Shown in pieces: positions 1 through 6,699 of a stretch of DNA of 9,433 bases (position 1 is the first letter of the stretch; each line of letters starts with the position of its first letter). The notes beneath the pieces were generated by a model that worked only from the letters and a program-made list of their open reading frames with translations, was not told where the DNA came from and made no database searches. The position numbers were made by a program, and so were the translations under genes. This stretch comes from Proteiniphilum sp. UBA1403 (GTDB lineage Bacteria > Bacteroidota > Bacteroidia > Bacteroidales > Dysgonomonadaceae): positions 144,195 to 153,627 of the forward strand of contig DBQD01000066.1 of the NCBI GenBank assembly GCA_002305715.1. The letters are read 5' to 3'.

Positions 1-20
1 AATTTTACGACCTATATTTT

Positions 21-1676
21 TTAATTCTGGTACTTGAATCGTTTGATACTTCTTTTTGGAGTTTTCTCAAATTCTTCATACCGTAATTTGAATGATGATA
101 TTTTGCTGTATGCGGGCAATTTGATATTGATGTCACGTACAATTTTCTCAAAGAACTCATTTAACTGATCTGTAGGAATGCCTTCGGATTGAAGTACTTC
201 GAAGTCGGGCACAATAAGTGCAACCACTTTATGATTATCTTCAATGGCCAACGATTCACTTACATAGGGACAACTGTTTATTTTTTCCTCAATCTCTTCA
301 GGATAAATATTCTGACCGGAAGGACCAAGAATCATGTTCTTGTTCCTACCACGTATAAATACGAAGTTGTCTTTATCAAGAGTACCCAAGTCTCCCGTTT
401 TTAGCCAACCATCTTCTGTGAATACCTGCTTCGTTACTTCCTCGTTTTTATAATAACCCAACATTAAATTGCTTCCTTTTGTTAGTATCTCACCTACAAT
501 GTGTTCCGGGTCTTCCGAATCAATCTTTACTTGCATTCGGTCTACCACCTTACCGCAGGAACGTTCTTTAAATTCAGACCAGAATACATAGGAAATAAGA
601 GGCCCGCATTCGGTCATTCCATACCCTACAGTGTATGGAAATTTTATTTTACGAAGGAACTTTTCTACATCATTATTCAAGGCCGCACCACCAATCACAA
701 CTTCCACTAGGTTACCACCGAAGAAGTCGACCATGGATTGTCGTACTTTTTTGTGAACAATCTTGTTTAACAAGGGTATTTTGATGAGTGTTGCTGCAGC
801 GCCTTTGGCTAGTTTTGGTAAAACATTGCGATTGACTATCTTTTCAATTATGAGAGGTACAGCTAAAACTAATTTTGGTTTATATTTGGAAAATGCTTCA
901 ATTAACACTTTTGGAGAAGGTGTTTTTCCTAAAAAGTAAATATGGCATCCCATTGAAATGGAGTTGAGGACCTCAAAGGAGAGTCCGTATGTGTGTGCCA
1001 TGGGTAGCATACATACAATGTTGTCTCCAGCATGGATAAATTCAAGACTGTCATTAGCAAATTTGGTATTCGACCATAAACTTCGATAGGGGATCATGAC
1101 ACCTTTGGGACTGCTTGTTGTACCTGAAGTGTAGCTTATTACTGCAAGTTCCTCGGGTTTCTCAGTATGAAAATAAAGATCATTTACAAAAAATCCTTTT
1201 TCATATTTCTTCTCAAAATAAGAGGGTGCAGCTTGTACAAATGTAGTCACCTGATCCGAATTGGTTTTCAATAGCGAAAAGTTGTCAAGTGAGAAATAAT
1301 TCTCAACATTGGGTAGAGTGGATGCATCTATTCGACTCCATATAGATTCATCTGTGAAAAATATTTTAGAATCGGAATGTTCAACAATAAACTGTACACT
1401 ATCCTTATCAAACTCGTGCAAAATACTTACTGCAACAGCTCCATAAGAGAGAGTGGCAAAAAATGCAATTGCCCAATGAGCTGAGTTTCTGCCACAAATC
1501 GATATTTTATCGCCACGTTTGATGCCGGCAATCTTGAAATACTCATGTAGTTGATCAATTTCGCGTGCAAATTCTTTGTAATAGAAGGTTTTTCCTTCAA
1601 AGTCGGTCATAGCCGGTGCATCCCAATTATTACGGAAGCTTTGTTCAATTAAGCCTAAAAAAGAGTTATTTGTCAT
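21..1676 (-). CDS. AMP-forming long-chain fatty acyl-CoA synthetase (AMP-binding family)
   Basis: Complete 551-residue member of the ANL adenylating superfamily. The family activates a carboxylic acid, probably a fatty acid, to an acyl-adenylate with ATP and then transfers it to CoA in the cytoplasm. The ATP phosphate-binding loop YTSGTTSSPKG is at residues 182-192. The A5-type motif YGMTECGP is at 352-359, GWLKTGDLG with the ribose-binding Asp at 423-431, and the hinge region RGRNKNMILGPSGQNIYPEE at 442-461. The C-terminus ends EKTPKRSIKRF (537-547). By my alignment to the usual ..TxxGKxxR motif, the adenylation lysine falls on Ser543, with Lys541 and Lys545 nearby. The start is ATG at 1676 and the stop TAA at 21-23; no Shine-Dalgarno is visible. 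It is divergent from the plus-strand cluster and has no evident functional tie to it. Chain-length specificity cannot be read from sequence; a specialised carboxylate substrate is possible. Confidence 0.93.
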   Translation of the reverse strand: MTNNSFLGLIEQSFRNNWDAPAMTDFEGKTFYYKEFAREIDQLHEYFKIAGIKRGDKISICGRNSAHWAIAFFATLSYGAVAVSILHEFDKDSVQFIVEHSDSKIFFTDESIWSRIDASTLPNVENYFSLDNFSLLKTNSDQVTTFVQAAPSYFEKKYEKGFFVNDLYFHTEKPEELAVISYTSGTTSSPKGVMIPYRSLWSNTKFANDSLEFIHAGDNIVCMLPMAHTYGLSFEVLNSISMGCHIYFLGKTPSPKVLIEAFSKYKPKLVLAVPLIIEKIVNRNVLPKLAKGAAATLIKIPLLNKIVHKKVRQSMVDFFGGNLVEVVIGGAALNNDVEKFLRKIKFPYTVGYGMTECGPLISYVFWSEFKERSCGKVVDRMQVKIDSEDPEHIVGEILTKGSNLMLGYYKNEEVTKQVFTEDGWLKTGDLGTLDKDNFVFIRGRNKNMILGPSGQNIYPEEIEEKINSCPYVSESLAIEDNHKVVALIVPDFEVLQSEGIPTDQLNEFFEKIVRDINIKLPAYSKISSFKLRYEEFEKTPKRSIKRFKYQN

Positions 1677-1694
1677 ATGTTATTTATTAATCTT

Positions 1695-1723
1695 CAAATC
1701 TAAGTATCCCTGGAAAAACCAAT
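1695..1723 (-). promoter_or_regulatory. Candidate Bacteroidetes-type promoter for the acyl-CoA synthetase
   Basis: On the minus strand TAGATTTG (1702 down to 1695) matches the Bacteroidetes -7 consensus TAnnTTTG exactly. The upstream element is poor: ATTGG at 1723-1719 stands in for TTTG, and the spacing is a little short. Transcription from here would give a 5' leader of only about 10-15 nt before the ATG at 1676. Position and -7 match are seen directly; promoter activity is inferred. Confidence 0.35.
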
Positions 1724-1888
1724 ATTTTTAATTGTTTTCAATAATTAACAATCATGGATTGCCTTGAATAATCTTGTTGTCTCAATGTATATAAAATAAC
1801 TTACTAAATTACACAATGAGTATGAATGGAAACGAAATTACAAAAAGTATGGATCAAATATAAACAAATTTACCAAAAATGTCGATTT

Positions 1889-1920
1889 TTTGATGAAATT
1901 TACTTGTATATATAATTTTT
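1889..1920 (+). promoter_or_regulatory. Candidate promoter for the DoxX-to-isomerase cluster
   Basis: TTTG at 1889-1892 is followed after 20 bp by TAATTTTT at 1913-1920, one mismatch from the Bacteroidetes TAnnTTTG -7 element. It would give a leader of about 115 nt before the DoxX-like start at 2043. A rival with an equally weak match is TACTTTTA at 1977-1984, preceded by TTTC 20 bp upstream. In such AT-rich DNA these matches can arise by chance. Confidence 0.22.
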
Positions 1921-2042
1921 AACCCACTCCAGGTCTGTTTATATCGAATATATTTCGTTTTTTTTTATTTTTATGCTACTTTTACGATTGTGTTTTCTAT
2001 TGACGAAAAGTAGGTTAAATCTAACAAGTCATATTAATAAAA

Positions 2043-2543
2043 ATGCATTTAACTCAATATAGCAAACTACAATTATATGCATTGTTTACATTGCGCATGC
2101 TGATTGGTTGGTACTTTTTATACGAAGGATTGGCAAAATTATTTACCCCAAACTGGTCTGCATACGGCTATTTAATCGACTCAAAAGGAATTTTTGCTTC
2201 TTGGTTCGTTCAAATAGCCAACAATCCTACATTGCTTGATGTAGTCAATTTCGTCAATGAGTGGGGATTAACATTTGTAGGTTTGTCACTGATATTGGGC
2301 TTATTTACCAGACTAGGATACCTAGGTGCTATCCTATTTCTTTTGTTGTTTTATCTTTCACATCCCCCTTTGTTGAATGTGGAATATATAATGCCGACCG
2401 AAGGCTCATATTTGTGGATTGATAAAAACTTGATAATGCTGTTCGCTGTACTAGTCTTGACTCTGTTCCACAATTCAAGGATCATTAGTTTTGACAGATT
2501 GCTTTTTCGCACGGATAAGAAACAATCCATTATTCATTCTTGA
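2043..2543 (+). CDS. DoxX/DoxD-like integral membrane protein
   Basis: 166 residues with four hydrophobic segments (about 11-30, 73-88, 91-106 and 128-143), the usual DoxX-family topology. The first helix carries the family-like pattern LRMLIGWYFLYEGLAKLF (17-34), with Arg18, Gly22, Glu28 and Lys32. A hydrophilic loop rich in Trp, Tyr and Asn follows. Characterised relatives include the DoxD subunit of archaeal thiosulfate:quinone oxidoreductase and membrane redox partners of the MauE/DoxX group; most members have no known reaction. It is first in a co-directional cluster, 53 bp before a Gfo/Idh/MocA oxidoreductase with no terminator between, so co-transcription is likely. A role passing electrons between periplasmic redox enzymes and quinones is an inference from family and position only. 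Confidence 0.8.
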   Translation: MHLTQYSKLQLYALFTLRMLIGWYFLYEGLAKLFTPNWSAYGYLIDSKGIFASWFVQIANNPTLLDVVNFVNEWGLTFVGLSLILGLFTRLGYLGAILFLLLFYLSHPPLLNVEYIMPTEGSYLWIDKNLIMLFAVLVLTLFHNSRIISFDRLLFRTDKKQSIIHS

Positions 2544-2596
2544 AGAAGTGCATTCTCAATTGTAATGGGAGTGAATAAAACAGGAAACTACACTTT

Positions 2597-4252
2597 ATGA
2601 ACAACAATAAAAACAATATTGAGCAAGAAGGGGTGGATGAACCAATGAAGGAGGTTTCACAAGGAAGACGTGATACCTTAAAAGCATTGGTTGCTGTACC
2701 TGTTCTGGGGGCGATGGCATATGGTGTGTATCAAAAGAAAAAGAAAGAACTCAACAACCGCGATGCTGCAGAGATGTTTCGCATTCAAGGTAAAACTGCA
2801 ACATACAGTCCAACCTCTACTGATGCTACCATTATCAGAATTGGTATCATAGGCCATGGAATACGGGGAACTCAGTTGATGCAGGGTTTGGGATTTGCTA
2901 CACCTGAATATGTGGAGACTCAGAAAGAATTGGCCAAGTCTGGCAATACACGTTATCAGGATTTTCTAGAACAGGAGGACTTGCGTGTTCAAATTACAGC
3001 TGTTTGCGATATTTTTGATCCCTATGCTGAAGATGCAATTCGAGCAGGTTCCAATATTTACAGGGAAGGTCTAAATGGAACATATGGACCTCAACCCAAA
3101 AGATACCCTCACTATAAAGAGTTATTGGCGGCATCCGATGTAGATGCGGTGGTAATTGCTTCACCTGATCACTGGCACGGAACAATGGCTATGGATGCAG
3201 TAAAAGCCGGTAAGCATGTCTATTTGGAAAAGCCTATGACTTGGACTGTCCCTGAGACATATATGCTCCGTGAACTGGTAAAACAGAATCCACAAATAGT
3301 TTTTCAACTGGGACATCAAAATAGACAAATTGAAGCATATGAACGTGCACGTCAAATTGTAGAGAAGAATCTCCTCGGTAAAATCACCTTAATTGAAACA
3401 GGTACAAATAGGAACGACCCTAATGGGGCATGGGTTTATCCGATACACAAAGATGCCAATCCAAAAAATATTGATTGGAAACAATTTGAAGGTGACCCAG
3501 AAAGAATTAAAGAATACATGGATTACATGACGTCGGTGGGTCTCATGAAGTATATTGGACCTGAATCGAGAGACAAATTCAGCCTTGAACGTTTTTTCCG
3601 TTGGCGCTGCTGGTGGGATTATAGTACGGGTTTAAGTGGTGATCTTCTCACGCATGAATATGATGCGATGAATCAGATACTCAATTTGGGTATACCTTCA
3701 TCAGCAAGTTCATCAGGAGGGGTCTACTATTTTAAGGATGGGCGTACAGTACCTGATGTGTTACAGACGGTGTTTGAATTCAAGGATAAGGAAATGACTA
3801 TGTTCTATTCAGCCACCTTGGCCAATCAATTCAAACGTAGCAGAAAGATTATGGGGCAAGATGCCACCATGGAGGTAGGTAATACACTGACAGTGATAAT
3901 CGATCCACAGACGCAACAATACCGACAGAAGGTTGAACAAGGTGTTATTAAGCCAGGTGAGCCTTTTTATACATATATACCTGGAAAAAGTGTGGATGCT
4001 GTATCCACTGCGACAGAACGATATTTTGCTGAGCGAGGACTACTCTATTCATACATAGGAGGTAAGCGTTTCAATACTACTTTTCTACATTTGAAAGAGT
4101 GGATCAATTGCATTCGGAATGGAATGCAACCATCTTGTGGCATAGATCAGGGTTTTGAAGAAGCCATTACGGCACACATGGGAACTAGAGCCTACTTGGA
4201 AGGACGTACCATGTATTGGGATAAAGACAAAGAAGAGATTACAAGAGAATAA
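2597..4252 (+). CDS. Gfo/Idh/MocA family oxidoreductase, exported or membrane-anchored
   Basis: 551 residues, long for the family because of N-terminal and internal extensions. The N-terminus has QGRRDTLKAL (22-31), a weak twin-arginine motif, then a hydrophobic stretch (31-45) ending at KKKK with no clear cleavage site. The Rossmann domain shows GHGIRG (86-91, GxGxxG), Asp138 ending the second strand (VCD) and SPDHWH (189-194). The EKP motif at 211-213 carries the probable catalytic Lys212. The C-terminal domain has WRCWWDYSTGLSGDLLTH (336-353), the family's sugar-site signature. It is inferred to oxidise or reduce a sugar hydroxyl with NAD(P), plausibly at C3 of a glycoside. Met17 (2645) is an alternative start that keeps the RR motif. 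A second paralogue follows 42 bp downstream. The exact substrate cannot be read from sequence. Confidence 0.9.
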   Translation: MNNNKNNIEQEGVDEPMKEVSQGRRDTLKALVAVPVLGAMAYGVYQKKKKELNNRDAAEMFRIQGKTATYSPTSTDATIIRIGIIGHGIRGTQLMQGLGFATPEYVETQKELAKSGNTRYQDFLEQEDLRVQITAVCDIFDPYAEDAIRAGSNIYREGLNGTYGPQPKRYPHYKELLAASDVDAVVIASPDHWHGTMAMDAVKAGKHVYLEKPMTWTVPETYMLRELVKQNPQIVFQLGHQNRQIEAYERARQIVEKNLLGKITLIETGTNRNDPNGAWVYPIHKDANPKNIDWKQFEGDPERIKEYMDYMTSVGLMKYIGPESRDKFSLERFFRWRCWWDYSTGLSGDLLTHEYDAMNQILNLGIPSSASSSGGVYYFKDGRTVPDVLQTVFEFKDKEMTMFYSATLANQFKRSRKIMGQDATMEVGNTLTVIIDPQTQQYRQKVEQGVIKPGEPFYTYIPGKSVDAVSTATERYFAERGLLYSYIGGKRFNTTFLHLKEWINCIRNGMQPSCGIDQGFEEAITAHMGTRAYLEGRTMYWDKDKEEITRE

Positions 4253-4294
4253 TTATCATTATTTACTGAGAGTTAAAACCTAAAAAAATTACTT

Positions 4295-5764
4295 ATGTCA
4301 TCAAAAATTTCGAGAAGAAGATTTTTAGAAACGGGTGCAATAGCAGCAGCCGGTCTAACAGTGGTACCGTCGTCGGTACTTGGAAAGAGTATGGGTTACA
4401 CTGCTCCAAGCGATAAACTGAATATCGCAGGAGTTGGTGTTGGAGGTATGGGTTTTGCTAACCTTAAAAATTTGGAAAGCCAGAATATTGTTGGCTTGTG
4501 TGATGTGGATTGGAAATATAGTCAACGTGTTTTCGATTATTTCCCCAAAGCAAAGAAATACTATGATTATAGGAAAATGTTTGATGAAATGGGAAAAGAA
4601 ATCGATGCAGTGGTTGTTGCTACAGCAGATCATACTCACGCATTGATAGCCGCTCAGGCTATTACCATGGGCAAACATGTGTATGTACAGAAACCTCTTA
4701 CTCATAGTGTTTATGAATCACGCTTGTTAACCAAATTGGCTAAAAAATACAAAGTAGCAACCAGCATGGGTAACCAAGGTTCATCGGGCCCCGGAGTACG
4801 TCAAGTAATCGATTGGATCAGAGATGGACAGATCGGTGAGGTGAGAAAGGTGGAAACATTTACAGACCGTCCAATTTGGCCACAAGGTTTGATGACTCCA
4901 ACAAAAGCCGACAAGATACCAAATACCTTGAAATGGGATCTTTTCATTGGACCGGCCAATAATCGTCCTTTCAACAACATTTATCATCCTTGGAACTGGC
5001 GTGGATGGTGGGATTTCGGTACAGGTGCTTTGGGAGATATGGCTTGTCATATACTTCATCCTGTATTTAAAGGATTAAACCTTGGATATCCTACAAAGGT
5101 ACAAGGTTCATCTACTATGTTGCTGAACGACTGTGCTCCTACAGCTCAAATGGTTAAGTATGTATTCCCAGAACGAGACAACCTACCAAAAGTAAGTATG
5201 CCCGAGGTTGAAGTATTCTGGTACGATGGAGGTCTCCAGCCAACACGTCCAGAAGGTGTGCCTGCTGGTAAGAATCTGAATGATCAGGGTGGTGGTGTTA
5301 TCTTCTATGGATCAAAAGATACTTTGATTTGTGGATGTTATGGTGTGAACCCATGGTTGGTATCGGGTCGTAAGCCCAACTCACCCAAAACACAACGTGA
5401 AGTTACTCTTTCTCATGAAATGGATTGGGTACGAGCTTGTAAAGAATCACCTGCAAACCGCGTAGAAACAGCTTCTCCTTTCTCGGAAGCAGGTCCTTTT
5501 AACGAAATGGTAGTAATGGGCGTTCTTGCTGTAAGACTTCAATCGTTGAATCAAGAACTGGAATGGGATGGCGAAAATATGCGTTTCACCAACATACCAG
5601 TTGATGCAAAAATCAGAACCATCCTCGAAGATGGCTTTAAGATTACTGACGGTCATCCTACTTTCAACAAGACATGGACAGAACCAGTCAATGCCATTGA
5701 ATATGCGAATGAGCTTATTAAGCATACATACAAAAATGGCTACGAATTACCCTCTATGCCGTAA
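4295..5764 (+). CDS. Tat-exported Gfo/Idh/MocA family oxidoreductase
   Basis: 489 residues with a good twin-arginine signal: SRRRFL (6-11), a hydrophobic core AIAAAGLTVV (15-24) and a probable cleavage region near 27-31. Export through Tat implies it folds with its nicotinamide cofactor in the cytoplasm and works in the periplasm, as Zymomonas glucose-fructose oxidoreductase does. GVGGMG (48-53) is the dinucleotide loop, LCD with Asp70 ends strand 2, and ADHTH is at 111-115. QKP (132-134) replaces the common EKP but keeps the catalytic-type Lys133. The C-terminal domain has WNWRGWWDFGTGALGDMACH (233-252), typical of a large Bacteroidetes/Planctomycetes subgroup. It is a diverged tandem partner of the preceding oxidoreductase. 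The two may act on different steps, for example glycoside oxidation and keto-sugar reduction; this is inference. Confidence 0.92.
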   Translation: MSSKISRRRFLETGAIAAAGLTVVPSSVLGKSMGYTAPSDKLNIAGVGVGGMGFANLKNLESQNIVGLCDVDWKYSQRVFDYFPKAKKYYDYRKMFDEMGKEIDAVVVATADHTHALIAAQAITMGKHVYVQKPLTHSVYESRLLTKLAKKYKVATSMGNQGSSGPGVRQVIDWIRDGQIGEVRKVETFTDRPIWPQGLMTPTKADKIPNTLKWDLFIGPANNRPFNNIYHPWNWRGWWDFGTGALGDMACHILHPVFKGLNLGYPTKVQGSSTMLLNDCAPTAQMVKYVFPERDNLPKVSMPEVEVFWYDGGLQPTRPEGVPAGKNLNDQGGGVIFYGSKDTLICGCYGVNPWLVSGRKPNSPKTQREVTLSHEMDWVRACKESPANRVETASPFSEAGPFNEMVVMGVLAVRLQSLNQELEWDGENMRFTNIPVDAKIRTILEDGFKITDGHPTFNKTWTEPVNAIEYANELIKHTYKNGYELPSMP

Positions 5765-5777
5765 TTAAATGATTATT

Positions 5778-5819
5778 AGGGAATAGCGATGGTTTAATCT
5801 ATAGTCGTTCCTTTTATTT
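5778..5819 (+). terminator. Weak terminator-like hairpin between oxidoreductase and DUF1080 genes
   Basis: GGAA (5780-5783) pairs with TTCC (5808-5811), and CGAT (5787-5790) pairs with GTCG (5804-5807) with one G-U pair. A three-base bulge and a 13-base loop separate the arms, and TTTTATTT follows. The stem is short and interrupted, so it may act as a leaky terminator that lowers downstream expression, or may be chance. Confidence 0.3.
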
Positions 5820-5859
5820 CACAATTATAATATTCTGTTTTACTAAAAAGAAAATAGTT

Positions 5860-6636
5860 ATGAAAAAAGTTTTTTATTTGTTTAGTTTACTTATTATGTC
5901 AGGCATGATTTTTATTTCTTGTACGAATGCCAACAAGAAATCGGATTCGACTGAAGGTGCTGATTCTACCGAAGTGGCTGCAGGTGATGAAGGTTGGATC
6001 ACTCTTTTCAATGGAACTGATTTCACAGGCTGGCGTGGTTATAATCGTGCTGATATGCCAACAGCATGGACCATCGAAGATGGAGCCATCAAGATCAATG
6101 GATCAGGTATGGGTGAAGCAGGTGCTAAGGATGGTGGAGACATCATTTACGACCAGAAATTCAAGAATTTTGAACTTACCTTCGAGTGGAAAGTCTCAAA
6201 TGGTGGTAATAGTGGTATCTTCTATCTTGCACAAGAAGTAGAAGGAAGACCCATCTATGAGTCATCACCAGAGTATCAAATTCTAGACAACGAGAGACAC
6301 CCAGATGCAAAATTGGGTAAAGATGGAAATCGTATGTCGGCTTCTCTGTATGATTTGGTTCCTGCTGTTCCACAGAATGCTAAACCAGCAGGAGAATGGA
6401 ATACCGGTAGCATAATGGTTTACAAAGGTACTGTTATCCATACTCAGAATGGTGAAAACGTAGTAGAGTACCACCTTTGGACTGAAGCATGGAAAGAAAT
6501 GGTTGCCGGTAGCAAATTTAAAGATTGGCCAAACTTCCTGAATGCAGGTGGTGAAAACCAAGAAGGTTATATCGGTTTTCAAGATCATGGCGACGATGTG
6601 TGGTTTAGAAACATCAAAATTAAAATATTGAATTAA
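5860..6636 (+). CDS. DUF1080 lipoprotein (3-keto-disaccharide hydrolase family)
   Basis: 258 residues with a type II signal peptide: MKK, a hydrophobic core (5-19) and lipobox FISC with Cys21 as the lipidated residue. An acidic linker (about 28-44) follows. The rest is one DUF1080 domain (Pfam 3-keto-disaccharide hydrolase, a concanavalin-like jelly roll). Landmarks are LFNGTDFTGW (49-58), GNSGIFY (116-122), EYQILDN (138-144) and QDHGDDVWFRNIKI (241-254). Family members act on 3-keto-glycosides or the 3-keto-glycals derived from them, as hydrolase, lyase or hydratase. No acidic surface-export tag directly follows the lipid cysteine, so a periplasm-facing lipoprotein is more likely than a surface one (inference). 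Its place right after two Gfo/Idh/MocA enzymes supports use of their 3-keto products. Which of the possible reactions it performs cannot be told from sequence. Confidence 0.92.
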   Translation: MKKVFYLFSLLIMSGMIFISCTNANKKSDSTEGADSTEVAAGDEGWITLFNGTDFTGWRGYNRADMPTAWTIEDGAIKINGSGMGEAGAKDGGDIIYDQKFKNFELTFEWKVSNGGNSGIFYLAQEVEGRPIYESSPEYQILDNERHPDAKLGKDGNRMSASLYDLVPAVPQNAKPAGEWNTGSIMVYKGTVIHTQNGENVVEYHLWTEAWKEMVAGSKFKDWPNFLNAGGENQEGYIGFQDHGDDVWFRNIKIKILN

Positions 6637-6649
6637 TTTGGAAAACAGC

Positions 6650-6684
6650 AAAGGATATTTCCTCCGTTAGAGGAAATATCCTTT
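6650..6684 (+). terminator. Perfect 15-bp hairpin between DUF1080 and isomerase genes
   Basis: AAAGGATATTTCCTC (6650-6664) is exactly complementary to 6670-6684, with a five-base loop CGTTA. It begins 14 nt after the DUF1080 stop and ends 15 nt before the isomerase ATG. The descending arm ends in TTT and then AATAATT, so the U-tract is poor for a classical intrinsic terminator. Possible roles are a partial terminator or attenuator, a 3'-end stabiliser for the upstream message, or a processing site. The hairpin is seen directly; its function is inferred. Confidence 0.55.
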
Positions 6685-6699
6685 AATAATTAAAACAAA

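Larger units (their letters stand above)
1677..2042. other. AT-rich divergent intergenic region
   Basis: These 366 bp separate the divergent acyl-CoA synthetase and DoxX-like genes. I find no convincing coding sequence; the longest tidy small frame (1816-1863, 15 codons) has no support. The region is very AT-rich with oligo-T/A runs. It contains a good Bacteroidetes-type -7 element for the minus-strand gene and weaker plus-strand candidates, including an imperfect palindrome with CGAA/TTCG arms around TATAT at 1945-1957. It must hold the promoters for both flanking genes unless transcription starts elsewhere. Confidence 0.7.

Noticed and set aside
1816..1863. 15-codon open frame in the divergent intergenic region, possible leader peptide or microprotein
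   Set aside because: Too short, with no ribosome-binding signal, no hydrophobic or regulatory character and no following attenuator hairpin.
1945..1957. Imperfect palindrome CGAATATATTTCG as an operator
   Set aside because: Only four-base arms pair in very AT-rich DNA, there is no second copy, and no regulator gene of known site lies nearby, so it is not listed as a separate feature.
2648..2655. Strong Shine-Dalgarno-like AAGGAGGT near the start of the first oxidoreductase
   Set aside because: It lies just after Met17, not before it, and no in-frame start follows at suitable spacing that would keep the RR motif. It encodes Lys-Glu-Val and is likely coincidental.
4355..4705. 116-residue antisense open frame inside the second oxidoreductase
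   Set aside because: It lies wholly opposite a well-supported gene, its translation has no recognisable domain, and it is explained by the codon pattern of the sense strand. Other antisense and out-of-frame ORFs were dropped for the same reason.
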